From contig JBOZIK010000001.1 in assembly GCA_051453625.1 (NCBI GenBank), forward strand, positions 167,000,864-167,064,863: a stretch of DNA of 64,000 bases, written 5' to 3'. Under the pieces are notes generated by a model. That model was not told the origin of the DNA and did not search any database. It saw only the letters and a program-made list of their open reading frames with translations. This document shows positions 12,430 through 24,129 of this stretch, one piece after another; position 1 is the stretch's first letter; each line of letters starts with the position of its first letter. Position numbers and translations under genes: made by a program. Source of the stretch: Welwitschia mirabilis (taxonomy: Eukaryota > Gnetophyta > Gnetopsida > Welwitschiales).

Positions 12430-13925
12430 ATTTTAAACAATATTTTATGAAATCTAAGAAAGAAGAGTAAGCATTAGAAAAATAGAAGGAGAAATGCACA
12501 TTACTTATAGTAAATTTAAACAATGCCAAATTATTTTCTTAATAAGTATTTGCATGGAAAAATTCCTTTTCTTTTTTTAATATATGGAATAATTAGTTCT
12601 CCACACAATAAAGCCCACTATTTTTATAATATAAATGGATGAAAGTCAATATTAAAAAGATTTAATACTCTATAAATAAAATCAGATGTGCTCAAAATGG
12701 TAATACATCTAACCCTTGTAGAGAGTTTTCATTTATCTTTCTTTTCTTTTGAACTTTATTCCTCTTTATATACATGTATTAGAAACAAAATATCATAAAA
12801 TTCTTTTAATTTTCTTAGCAAGCAGGTGTTTTACTTTGTTACATCAAGTATATCCAAGCTATCTTATTCATCTTCTTCATGCATATGGTAGTATACTAAC
12901 TAAAGAAATATCTAAATATTTCTTGTCTAATCAGGTTTAATCCTACATGACATATTAATTCTAGTGAAGAGAACTATAAGAAATGGAACTGATAGTATTG
13001 ATAGAAATAAAATTAACACCTAGAAAAGTTAATATACATTAGTGCTATAGGTGTAAATATGTTTAAGCTCAAATTTGATTAGATCTTAAAAAATAAACAT
13101 TAGCAAAGATTATAAGAGGATATTAATACTATTGGAAGGATAGTGATGTCAATTAAAGTACAAAGATGCAACTTAGCAAGGAAGAAATAAATAGAGGATA
13201 GTATAAGAATAAATCTAAAATAAGTAGCATCTATTATAGGTGTTAAAAAAATGATGACATAAGAGAAACTAATGGTAATTCAAGTGAAACTATGAATAGT
13301 AATATGAAAAGATTAGCATAGGCTAAATGTAGTAGAGTCTTAATAATGAAAGTAGTAGCAGTATGAAATAACAATGATTTCAAATTAGTTTTTATAGAAA
13401 AAAGGATAATCTAGAAAATTTATTTAGTTGGGAAAAGAGATAGCTGAAACTAGAAATGACATAAATTAAGGATGAATTTTAAAGTTTTATTTTCTAATGT
13501 AATGGTGGTACTTTGATTTGCATAGGGATTTAGATCTCAAAAAGACAAGTTTAAAAATGAATGGAAAATGTGGTGAGATTTTGATTTTATGCATTTTCTT
13601 TTTACCTAATATTTTGTAATATATTAATTTGCAATCACATATATAATGTAAAGATTGATCATATAATCAATAACAAGCTCATACTTATCTTTATCAATCT
13701 AGTTCAAATCATTTAAATGTATTACCTATGATATTGTTAATTAAGTAAGACTTAATATTTTATGTATTCCGTAAGTAAAAGGTTTTATTTTACTAAAATA
13801 TAAAATAAAGAAAAAAATGATCTAAAAATAGCTTTACATTTTAGAAATTTATTTTGACTAATACTTTTAACATTCTTACAATAATATTTAATATAGTTGT
13901 TAGTATACATGCAATGTATTATATT
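12430..13925 (+). repeat. Right ~1.5 kb direct repeat (probable 3' LTR)
   Basis: Second copy of the 9,850-11,335 sequence, with the same landmark order. The start is set where similarity begins ('gcattagaaa' region, about 12,470, with weaker similarity slightly upstream). The end is set where similarity stops after 'atacatgcaatgtatt'. The 63-codon open stretch at 12749-12940 falls inside it and has no counterpart of equal length in the left copy, so it is not treated as a gene. Confidence 0.65.
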
Positions 13926-14371
13926 CCTATCACTAGGTTGCTTTACCTTATAGATTCATCATAAATATGAAAGAAATTTTTATCAAAGGAAAACTTTTTT
14001 CCTAAACTCACATCTAGTGCTATTATGCATATACTAAATTAGACATTCCAATTTTCTCATTAGTTAAATAGATTATTAAATAAAAAATATAAATATATTT
14101 CATATAGTAGATCTAAGTCAAATTAAATCATGAATGAAATAATATAAACGATGTTCACTTATGGCTTAAACTATACTCATGAAAATAGTAATCATTTACA
14201 TTTCTGTATAATGTCAGATCATTCCCCATGCTAAATGATAATTACATAAGTTCCAATTTTTTAATACTAGTATAAGTACTACATCTTCATGCTAGTTATC
14301 TAGTTTTCATGAGTAATTTCCAGTAAAGACACATGTCATCTTGAATGAATTATTATGAGAAGGAGACCTAT

Positions 14372-14525
14372 GTATAATGCGTACATTCCTCATAAAAGTG
14401 AAGGCCTTCTATCTATATAGTCTTTTCCACAAAAGTAGAGGTTTTTTAATGTACAATGTGCATTTTCTTCATAGAAGTAAAGGCCTTCAGTTGTAAGTGT
14501 CTTTGCCATATGAGTATGCTTAGCA
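14372..14525. repeat. Degenerate minisatellite, ~38-41 bp unit, about four units
   Basis: Units begin near 14,372, 14,413, 14,451 and 14,490. The shared pattern is 'tataatg..ta..tt' followed by 'cataaaagtgaaggccttc' with substitutions. Related units recur at 18,700-18,985, on the other side of copia-1. Confidence 0.6.
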
Positions 14526-14683
14526 AAGTTTTTTTCTTAAATTTTTTTTTTTGTATTTTTTTCTTTTTTATAAGAAACTACTTTTTTACTAAGACTTCTT
14601 TATTTGGAGGTCCTCTTATGAGGATCAATAAGTATGATGGAGGTTTCTTAAGCTTGTATACTCCTCTTGTAAATGTATTTTAA

Positions 14684-14712
14684 TCTCTCTCTCTCTCTCT
14701 CTGTCTCTCTCT

Positions 14713-14773
<61 letters not shown>
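14684..14773. repeat. (CT)n(CA)n compound microsatellite
   Basis: About 28 bp of CT repeats with one GT interruption runs directly into about 60 bp of perfect CA repeats. It lies just after the minisatellite. A comparable (CT)n array lies at 25,094-25,139, immediately after the LINE-2 insertion. Confidence 0.95.
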
Positions 14774-14777
<4 letters not shown>

Positions 14778-15110
14778 TTTAATATCATATGAAGGTTTTT
14801 AGCAATATTTTCAAAGCACAAAATATCATACCTACAAGTAAATATGCTTTAAATGTAGTTGAAATTATAATCATGTCAAAGTCTATATTGAATATGGGGT
14901 ATGATAATATAAGACAAAAGATAAAGTCTTTGCTTAATAATTATTTCATCAAATCACTTCTTGATTAAACAAGTAGTCTTATAGGTATGAACTAAATAAA
15001 TCATGCACATATCATAAGTCTATGATTTAGTAAAAAACAAATTAAAAAACTTAACATTGTTAAAATATCATCTCTTAAATAACATTAATTTTAATCTCTC
15101 TCTATGTATA

Positions 15111-16854
15111 ATGCTAATAGCACTATGAAAAAAAACACTCCTAATATTTGAAAAGATCTAATTCATTTAAGCATAATCTTGTTAAAAGTGTATGATATTT
15201 TAGATCATGTAGTAAAATCAGATCATTAGGTTTAGAAGGTTTCTTATAAGTATTCTCATTAAGTTAGGATTATTTTAAGGGTTTTATAGGTTTTTAATTT
15301 AACTATTAAGTCTATGTCCTCAAAGTAATTTATGAATTTTATTTTCTTAACTACATTGAAGAATTTCATTTTTTTTTTCCATATTTCTAAATGACATCTC
15401 TACTATCCTATTTCCATAGTCCATAAAAGTATTAGAGGTGTATAGGAACGATCTAAAAAAATCCCTCAAGATTTTCTTTTATCTTTAAGACCATAAAGTC
15501 CATTAGATTAAAAAATTTATAAATCCTTTGTAAAGATATCTTCTATTATGCTAGTGGGTATCTTGCTTAATTATTTACAATTGTAATATCATTGTTAGTT
15601 TATTTAAATCTTTTGAGCTAAGTTCTTTTCATATTTAATAAGCTATTGAGTTAACATTATCTCCTAAGCCTATTAAGGAGTTGTTTATCTTATTTTTAAA
15701 ATGATACACGAGACTGCCAAGGAACTAGGATCTTTAAATTATAATACTTAGCTATTAGACTTACAAAAATTACATTTTCATTTTTATTTTATTATATATC
15801 ATGCATCTATCTTTAAGTAATTTGACATAAGATGGAAATTGTTTTATGACATGTAAAAAAAGTGTTCATCTTAACTTTCTTAAAGATGTTTATGTATTTT
15901 TAATCAAGTTGTTTTTCCTTGATGCTTTAAGATGTTTAGGAAATGGGAATTGCTATAATTCCTCTTGTTTAAATTTTTCTATGTCATTCTATTTTTCTTT
16001 TTAATTTTATGTGTGACTTTTGGTAATGTGACAAAAGTAGAAGAATTCTCTTTAGGTGATTAAATATTTTTATTAATCTAGCTATTAGTTCTAAGTAAGA
16101 TAGTGTTAAAAATTTCAACTTTACCTATTTTTTTACCTAGTTTCACACACTTTGGGTTAAGAGTAGTTTGGACTAGAATTTTACCTTTCTTTCTCTCATT
16201 AATAATAGTTAATATGTGGGTGGTAGTTTAGGAAAAGTATTTTATTCCTTCCTCTAGATGTTAGAGGATGATGGTTTTTTTAAATTTATTTTGGATTGTT
16301 TATTTTTCATAGACATTTAAGATTTTATAAGTTCTTTTAGAGTGTTTTCTAGTAGTTTACTCAAATGTTAATAAGGTGGTTATAGATATGAAGTAAATTC
16401 TTCATTCTATGAAATTGTTCATGAAAATCTATGATGGTTTCTCCAACTTGGATTATAAAAGTATTCATAGGGGGATGATGGCTTTAATGATTGTAATTAT
16501 CTAAGAAATTCTTCTTGTAGGGAAACTATAAAAGGAAATAAATAGTAAGCAAAAGAAAAACCATATTTTAAAATAGCATTTTACTTCTCTTTATTTTAAA
16601 TAATAGAGATTAATTTAATGGGCAAGAACATCCAAAAAAATTTCTAATAGAATTTTAATTTTCCCTAACTGTAGTATCATGGTTAAACTTATTAGAGCCT
16701 TCATAATCCTCTTATCAACTTTGAAATATACTCTTTTCTAAGGAAATTGAAGTGGTTGGAGGTAAATCTTAGGAATGCATCATAAGACTAAGTATCCTAA
16801 ATAGGTGTTGCTATGTGAGGGATCTACTTTATAGAGAAGTTGTTAGACTTTTCT
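15111..16854. other. Unassigned sequence upstream of copia-1 tandem array
   Basis: No convincing motif on either strand. In minus-strand copia-1 this would be sequence beyond the 3' end of pol, or part of a neighbouring element. The base composition is as AT-rich as its surroundings. Confidence 0.5.
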
Positions 16855-16975
16855 ACAGATCTCATAGCACTAGGACTCATGCATTACATATTCCATAATG
16901 CTAAGAAAAATGTACTAGACATTTTATAGTACTAGAAGAACTTGTACTATACATCCTATAGTACTAAAATTGAGA
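16855..16975 (-). repeat. 31-34 bp tandem array near copia-1 3' end
   Basis: About four degenerate units, each with a core like 'tatagtactag' or 'cataatgcta' followed by a spacer ending 'tactacaca' or 'tacata'. A matching array with the same core sits at 25,790-25,935 beside copia-2. In both cases it lies just beyond the RNase H end of the minus-strand pol, so it is probably in the 3' untranslated region or 3' LTR. The core contains the self-complementary 8-mer TAGTACTA. Confidence 0.6.
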
Positions 16976-17099
16976 GAAGCTTTTCTTAATGATTTTAAAC
17001 TAAAATAAATATTGATATCTATAATAAAATAAGTTGCATTAAGTTATGGTCAATTCCATATTAGATTGAAAGTACTAGAAATTTACTTGATCAAGTGGT

Positions 17100-18508
17100 T
17101 TAGTTAGAATATTGGGTATTTGATCTACAGTTGAATAATATACTAGTATAATTACTTCTTGTTATGTAAGTTTCCTAATACTATGGAATCAAACATGAAA
17201 GTGTTTTATCCTATCATGGTATACGAAATCTTTCATGATGTAAATAATAGATTGATTATTAATAAAAATATTTAGTGGCTTTTGTCTACTTTAAGTTCAC
17301 TACTTTTATAATTTTTCTTAGCCACTTAGTTTCTCTATAGGCTTTGGATGTAGAGATATATTTCACTTTTTTAGAGGATTGAGCTATCACTTTCTAATGC
17401 TTAGATTTCTAAGATAAAAGGTGATGCTCCTAAAAACATGACATATCTTGATTTTGACAAGAATGTTTTTGAGTCTCTAGTAAAATTTGAATCATAGTAT
17501 ACCTTTAGGATAATCTGAGAGTTTCTCTTGTACATGAGACCTATGTATTTTATCTTCTTCAAGTATTTTAGTACACTCATAGTAACATTTAGATGACTAA
17601 CCTTTAGTGCATAAAAATATTTAGATAAGACACTAGCCACATATGAGATATTAAGTCTACTATTAGTAATATAAATAAAACTATCAACTATTATTTGATA
17701 TTCAAATTTTTTAACTAAATCCAAGTGTTCATTAGCATCAATTTTTGGATTCCATTCCAAAGTTATAATAACTTCTTTGATGTTTTCTAATCTAAATTTT
17801 TGAATTAAATCTCCAATATACTTTGTTTGAGTTAGAAAGATTTCATTCTTTCTTTACTTAAATTCTACAATGAGGTAAAATATAACTAATTCTAGATTAA
17901 AAATTTTAAATTCCTCACTTAAAGTAATTTTTATATGAATCACATTTACCTTATTGCTATGAATTATCAACATGTATTCTACATAAATCACTATNNNNNN
18001 NNNNAATGAATAATGTGGCATCTAAATATCTTGATAATCATACAACTTCAATCTAATAGCACTCAAGTAACTAATAAGTTTGGTGTACCATGCTCTTAAA
18101 TCTTGTTTTATCTCACATAGTGATTTAACTAGTCTACACACTTTTTATTTCTTACTTTTCACTTTAAAACTATTTAGTTGCATCATATATATTTGTTTTT
18201 TAAAATCTTTATTAAGAAAGACATTCTTAATGTCTAAATGATTCATTTTCCATCCCTTTTTAGTTGCTAAGGCAATTACAATTTTGATGGTGTCCATTTG
18301 GCTATAGGTGCAAAGACTTCATTATAGTTTAATTCTTTTCTTTGATGTAGGCCTATAGCAATAAGATGAACTTTGTGTCATTTAAGGGTATTAGTGGCTT
18401 TATACTTGTTGTCGAAAATCCATTTCTTAGATAATATAGTGCAACCTAATAGAAAATAAATCAAATTCCATGTACCATTTTCTTTAAGTATATTATATTC
18501 TTCTTGTA
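17100..18508 (-). pseudogene. Copia-1 pol remnant (reverse transcriptase and RNase H)
   Basis: The minus strand from 18,508 down reads, in order: MVHGI and NGFSTTSIKP, MDTIKIVIALATKKGWKMNH, LDIKNVFLNKDFKKQIYMMQ, VCRLVKSLCEIKQDLRAWY (about 18,140-18,075), IYVEYMLI (about 17,991-17,968), then an open stretch at 17,760-17,401 with YQIIVDSFIYITNSRLNISY, LKYLKKIKYIGLMY and VYYDSNFTRDSK. This is the Ty1/copia sequence of reverse transcriptase and RNase H. The catalytic YVDDM box reads YVEYM, so both Asp are lost. Ten N sit next to it at 17,995-18,004. Gag, protease and integrase are absent, and a 100-N gap abuts the upstream end. Confidence 0.85.
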
Positions 18509-18608
18509 NNNNNNNNNNNNNNNNNNNNNNNNNNNNNNNNNNNNNNNNNNNNNNNNNNNNNNNNNNNNNNNNNNNNNNNNNNNNNNNNNNNNNNNNNNNN
18601 NNNNNNNN

Positions 18609-18994
18609 TACTAGTATAAGTACTACATCTTCATGCTAGTTATCTAGTTTTCATGAGTAATTCCTAGCAAAGATATATGCAATTTTCATACTATATTATA
18701 ATGGTATGGAGGTTTCAATCTATATAATGGATATTTTTGCCATGAAAATGTAAGTCTTAAATATAAAGTATTCTATTTTTATAGTATAAATGTGTATCAT
18801 GACGGCATTTATAACATTTAATGTCTACCTTCCCTATATGATATGTTTACTTTTTTTTACTTTATTTTTATTTTAGAGTTAAGTTATAATTTAGATGAAG
18901 GTATTCATCCTATATAATGCATATCTTCCCCATAAAAATGGAGATTATTAATGTAGATGATGTCTATTATGTTTCCCCCCTCTATTAAAGGTTA
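18609..18994. repeat. Copia-LTR-like repeat, right copy, broken by LINE-2
   Basis: Starts exactly at the right edge of the 100-N gap with 54 bp identical to 14,265-14,318, then continues with related 38-41 bp minisatellite units (for example around 18,710, 18,905 and 18,950). It stops at 18,994, where LINE-2 begins. The missing right part seems to resume at 25,057 with the (CT)n array, matching the order minisatellite then microsatellite seen at 14,372-14,773. Confidence 0.5.
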
Positions 18995-19339
18995 ATTTTT
19001 TATTAATAAAAAATTATACAAAGAAGGTTTGCAAGGCAAAATTTCCCTACTAATTGATCATACTATTGTTAAGAAAAATGGGTCCTTAGGGTCATGTAGT
19101 TGGCTTAAAACTAGATTCATACTAAGAGTTAAAATGGGTTTTAACAATAGAGGAGAAGAGGATTATTGATAAAAAGGATTAATAGATAAGATTACAAGAT
19201 GATTAAAAAGGACAAAATACATGAAAAGTAATTTAATCATCAACTTTAAATAAGCTTCTCTCAGAGGAATTGCAAAATGTAGAGGTTGATGTTTGCCTAG
19301 AGCTAGCTATATCCCAAGCTATGTAGTTCAGGAATTTTC

Positions 19340-19552
19340 ACAAGTTCTTCCTACAAAGAATTTCTCTTACATTTAGATGCTTGAGAACTTCAATAGCTAC
19401 ATTTAATTCTTTCATCTAAGTAAATAATTTTTTTCATTAAGATTTTGTGCTTTGTACTTAATTAGGATGCATATGAAGAGACAATACTCTATGTTATCTA
19501 TTGATGTTCTTCTCAATTTCATAATGGAAGAGGCCTAAAATCTCAAATGGGT
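19340..19552 (-). pseudogene. J-domain-like segment in LINE-2
   Basis: One minus-strand frame reads NYPFEILGLFHYEIEKNINR (helix I and loop), stop, HRVLSLHMHPN (helix II and motif), then after stops KKLFT, stop, MKELNVAIEVLKHLNVREIL (helices III and IV). The pattern matches a J domain: 'PFEILGL', 'YR.LSL..HP.K', 'F..M......A.EVL', 'R...'. The His-Pro-Asn codons are at 19,461-19,469. The segment is on the ORF2 strand, 3' of the reverse transcriptase, with the motif about 470 bp from the LINE 3' end, the same relative place as in LINE-1 and LINE-3. At least five stops make it non-coding today. Confidence 0.6.
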
Positions 19553-19599
19553 AGTTAAATAAGAAGGCTAAGTTACCCAGTTAAATATTTTGAGGGATT

Positions 19600-20050
19600 T
19601 CTCAAGGTCAAGAGCCTATCCATAACCACCCTATGTGATAAGAATGAAAGAGGTTGATTAGATGAAAAACCAATGGTATGGGATGGAAAGGAGAATATGA
19701 GGGATGATTAGGTTGAAAATTAGTAAAGGGCTCAGATTTCAATAACATAGGAATTGAAATAAGGGAGGATGAGGAAAAGGTAAAGAGTGAGAAGAAGGAG
19801 GAAAATATTTATAAGCATCTACAGTGTAAGGCCTTAGGAAGGGTAAAGCATGGGAATATAAAGAAGGAGAAAAGGGTTTAGAGAAGGGGGAGAAGAGGGG
19901 ATCAGGAAAGCCTTAGAGGCAGCCTGGGAAGGGTGATAATGGGTATCCCTCCTATTTAAATTTAAATCCTTATTCTAATGCTTCTTATTTGAAGTTGTAT
20001 TTAAACTTATTCCTTCTCACAAGTAATGAAAGCTCCCTTGGACATTGTCT
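19600..20050 (-). other. Purine-rich (plus strand) segment upstream of the J-like segment in LINE-2
   Basis: The plus strand is strongly purine-rich, with runs such as 'gaagaaggaggaaaat' and 'agaagggggagaagagg'. Minus-strand translations are therefore Ser/Pro/Leu/Phe-rich. A similar, better preserved purine-rich segment lies at the same relative place in LINE-3 (56,000-57,071). This is probably a low-complexity linker between ORF2 and the J-like segment. Confidence 0.4.
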
Positions 20051-20799
20051 AGTGAAGCCAGAATGAGATTGAAATAGTGATGTAGGCTTTTTTATTTTAG
20101 ACAATTCAATGTAAAAAAATATTAACCTTTAAACCATCCCTAAAGTGTCACATGAGAATAAAATGCAAATCTTTTAGTTTTGTGTCTTTACTAAATTACA
20201 CTAAGTAGTTTTTTATCATTTTTGCTACTGATTATTTAACCTCATCAAGCAACCTCATAAAATAACTCCACTTTGAGTTTTTCTAAGGCTTCTAGGTAAA
20301 GGATTTCTTCTTCTATAAAAATCCTCATCACCTTTGCTATCGAATCTTCTAATACCATAATTTTTATTTTTTGAAAACTTATCTACTTTGCTATTTACCT
20401 TTTAAAAAAATTGTAGATAGGTAGGCATAGGTAAATCCTTTAGTTTTCTTAGCATTTTCTTCCATTCATACCGTAACACCATTACTCATAATCCTACATT
20501 CTACTTGTATCTTATTTGGGCTACTAGCTTATGAATAGGATGTCTGCTTATGGCTACTAGAGCTGCTTCCCTTTACTATCATAATATGGAAATGAGAATC
20601 TGATGTAGGTTTTATTTAATGTTTTGAAAGAGTGCATAATTTCTTGCTCATCAAATATGCCTAAGAATTAATTATTATTTTTCTAATGCAAAAAGATCTT
20701 ATCTTATCAAACTCACATTAATCTGAAAGCAATGAAACTTTTAGATCATTCATAAATACTAAACAAGTAATAAGTCAATTTGCCCTTCTTATAACAAAG

Positions 20800-23700
20800 G
20801 GTATAAACTTAATTGACCTAGATTTTTAGTGTATTCTATCTATCTATAATAAGGATGACATGCTTATTGAGGAGTTACATAAAAAGATTGATTTTCCTTA
20901 ATAAGATTCCTATTAATAATGACTTAGTCTCTTAATCCTCTACATGCTTAGTCATTAGTAATATTTTATTATTATAATCAATAGCAATTCCTAGGTCATT
21001 AAACTACTTTTTAACTTTATTGATATACTTTCATAGAAAGAAGTTATTAATGTTGGGCATCCCATGCTTCTTGTACTTTATACTCATCAAATGAGTCCAT
21101 ATTACCTCATCCTCATTAAATATTTTACAAATATTTTATTGACCTATAATCATAATGTCTTCAATATTATAGATATCAAATCCCCTAGAAGTTTCAAGAT
21201 TACTACTTTTTTCATTTAACTAGATTGATATGAATCTTATCCTTGCATCCTGATCAAAAAAAAATTCTTAAAATTTTATTGAGAAGTTAACATACCTTAT
21301 TTAATAGGGTGATAATAGCCTCTGTGCACTAAGTAATTGATTTGATGCATGTATTGAGAAAAGTAGCTTTAGCTCAAAAAGATAGAAAGTATTTATTCCA
21401 TCTTAAGTACCAATTCTTAATGTTTTTTAAGAGGGTTTTCTAGGTACTTATTTTATGCCAACTTTTCATTTGAATTCCTAGATATACACATGATTATTTA
21501 CCTATACTAATGTTCATGTCACTTATGATTAGATGTTTATAGATATTTGAGGTATTTAAAAAATAAGTTTTTCATTTATCCCTATTTATGATAAGGCTCA
21601 TCATCTAATTAAAATTATTAAGGCTACTAACCATAGCTCTAGCATCTTCTCTAGTATCTTTCATAGTGATCATGGTAGCATCAACATAAGATTTATTAAG
21701 AAAAATTTTGTTTTCTAGCATAATTCCTTATATTTTATATTTCTTTAAGATGATGTTCATAGTATTCATAACTCGGTTGAAGATGTAGAGTGACAATGAG
21801 TTTCCCTATCTAAGCCTCTTAAATAAGGGATGAAACTCTAAGGAGTACCATTCATTTTGACTAATAAGTTAGCTATTTTATGTAAATCAAGACATACTCT
21901 TACCATTTCCTTTAAAAATTCTTTTTTAAGGATAATTTATTTAGAAATCATTTTCTAATGAGAATCTTTTGTAGGACCATCTAGTTAACTATGTCATATG
22001 ATTTTGTTTTGTTAAGATTGATGAACATAGTAAGAAATCTATGAGTTTTTTGATTGAAATGAACTTATTATTTAAAATTATTTGATCCTTAATGTACCTT
22101 AATAAAACTAGCCTAGCTAAACTAATAAGTTTTGACAATAAAGGGATTATACATTTAAATATGGATTTAGTCAAAATTCTATAGATAATATTACAAACAC
22201 TACTGAGGCAGAAGTTTGGTAAAGAAAAAGTCTCTTACAATATTGGTATAATAGTGATATTTATGTAATTAATATTCTTTTTTATTCTACCCTTATGGAG
22301 CATGTCATTTACCATATGCATGAGGTTATCTTTTAGGTAGGAAAAGAATTTTTTGTAAAATTCTATAGGCTAGCCATTAAGTTTAGAGCTTATATTGGTT
22401 TGCATACTTTAGATAGCTATATCTATGTCATAAATAGTGAAAGGCTCCATTAAGTATTTCCAATAATCTATATTAAGAGGCTTATAAAGATTAAAATATT
22501 TTAGGAGGAGGTATTATTCCTAGTCCATTGCTCTTTATAGTAATCTTCAAAAATTCTAGATATTTATTCTTCCTTCATAATCTCTTTGTCATCTTCTCGG
22601 ATTCTTCTACTATGGTTTGTTTGCATTTGATAATTTTCTTTTCTAAGGAGGAAAAAATCTTGGTGTGTTGTTCCCCTTTCTTAAGTCCTTTAACTTTTTA
22701 TTTTTATATCTAATAATAATCCTTGTCATTATAAAAATAATGTAGATTGAAAATAATTTCTATTTCACTATTTTCTTTAAATGAGTTATCTTCCTCCATC
22801 TCCTAGAGGTTTTCAAGTTATTGTAATAGTTCTAATCTCTAAGTTTTAAAAGTTCTTCTATTCTTCTAAAACCACTCCTTTGGAATAGCTTTAAGTTAAA
22901 CCAATCATATGAGGGAAAAAAATCTTTATTTCCTTTCTAGATATTCTTAATAATATGTTTTAGATCCTCTCTTTCTAACTATTTAAAACTGCAGTGGCAG
23001 GATGGGTTTACCCCCATTTATAAAAGAATAGGTTTATGCTTGAAGCCTGTTCTAGGAAGGTCATGTAAGATACATGGGGTTGTTGCTATTAACCTATTAA
23101 AGATTCAAGATTTATTAATTATAATGAAAATATTATGAGGGTCTTACTATCTATTATAGTAGCTATACTTGGTATTGGTTATATTCCAATCATGCATGTT
23201 ATCTTTTAAACTATATTCAAATATTTCTCTGATTCTCTTTGGTTTCAACACTCGATACTCATTTCTGTTATTGATGCAAGGATTGATTAAAATCTCCTAT
23301 AATAACCTACTTATGACTCTAGAATTTTTAAATTGTGTTTTTAATTGAGGATATGTGATCACCATGCTTTTGTAGGCCTTAATAATTAATAACAATTACA
23401 TCCTTAATTGTCATGTAAATATACCATGCATCTTGTTTGATAATGTTAAAAGGATTTTTGCTAGCTATAAGAAGTCTCATACTAATCTGGTACTAGCTAC
23501 ATACACTATCTTCCATATTGGGGAAAAACATACTCTTTACTGGTAAAAAGCTTAATCTCTTAAATATAGACCAATTCTACATTTCATTATTAAATAAGGT
23601 GAATTAGGGATTTTTATTTATAAGAGGTTTTCATTCCTCTTATCTTTCATGAGAAACTATAAGTACTATTTTCTTTTATAGCTGTTATGATTTACAACTA
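20800..23700 (-). pseudogene. LINE-2 ORF2 remnant (endonuclease, reverse transcriptase, C-terminal region)
   Basis: The minus strand reads VIIGDFNQSLH (GDFN box at 23,286-23,297) of the AP-type endonuclease. The reverse transcriptase follows with CIIPLLSKLISLARL and IKDQIILNNKFISIKK (22,150-22,030), SYDIVN (motif A region), EFHPLFKRLR, stop, GNSLSLYIFNRVMNTMN (about 21,840-21,760; family form 'GLRQGD.LSPYLFN.VM') and FLNKSYVDATMITMKD (YVDAT at 21,668-21,688 in place of YADDT). Post-RT sequence is clear: LLNKILRIFFDQ, SSNLETSRGFDIYN, DEVIWTHLMSIKYKKHG. The second catalytic Asp of the YADD box is Ala. Many stops confirm loss of function. Confidence 0.85.
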
Positions 23701-24129
23701 TATTCCTTAATGTGGATTAAAATTCATTTGCCAAATTTTCTTTTATTTCTTTATTCTTCTTATATTGATTGATAGGCCTTTCCCTTGTTTTATGGAATTC
23801 ATGTTTCTTAGCTAGTGAAGAGTCTTGTTCTATTCCCTCTCCTTCAATTTGATTAACTTTGTTTTATGGTTTTTAAAGTAAATCAAAAACTTCTGTGTTA
23901 TCCACAATCCTAGGAGGGCTATTTGACACATCATCCTTAGTTTCATTTTTCGTTTCCATTCTTAAGCTTTTATGATCTCTAGCATCCATGTCTATTTGAT
24001 TTCATAGTTCTTTAAACTTGTTTCAATTATTTTTTGCTATAGTATTATCCTTTTATCTTTCTAACTATTTTTTCATTTTTTAGTTTGATATTCTATTTTC
24101 AATGCCTTATTTTATCATAGTATCTATAA

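Larger units (their letters stand above)
9850..13925 (+). mobile_element. Internally deleted Ty3/gypsy element with paired terminal repeats
   Basis: Two direct repeats of about 1.5 kb (9,850-11,335 and 12,430-13,925) flank about 1.1 kb containing a plus-strand integrase C-terminal remnant (11,340-11,830) and a pyrimidine-rich tract. The simplest reading is an LTR retrotransposon that lost gag and most of pol, leaving LTR, integrase tail, 3' region, LTR. The integrase tail resembles the Athila/Tat branch. Exact LTR termini and a target duplication could not be fixed by eye. Confidence 0.6.
14100..15110. repeat. Copia-LTR-like dispersed repeat with mini- and microsatellite
   Basis: A block containing a 54-bp stretch identical to 18,609-18,662 (here 14,265-14,318), a 38-41 bp degenerate tandem repeat, a (CT)n(CA)n microsatellite, and a right part (about 14,780-15,110) similar to about 44,875-45,175. 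Landmarks of the right part include 'aaaacttaacattgttaaaa' here against 'gaacttaacattatcaag' there. Position beside copia-1, and recurrence beside copia-2, suggest LTR or adjacent sequence of copia elements, but TG...CA termini were not located. Confidence 0.45.

Noticed and set aside
14372-14525. CRISPR-like array.
   Set aside because: Units are degenerate and directly adjacent without unique spacers, in a plant-type repeat context; it is a minisatellite.
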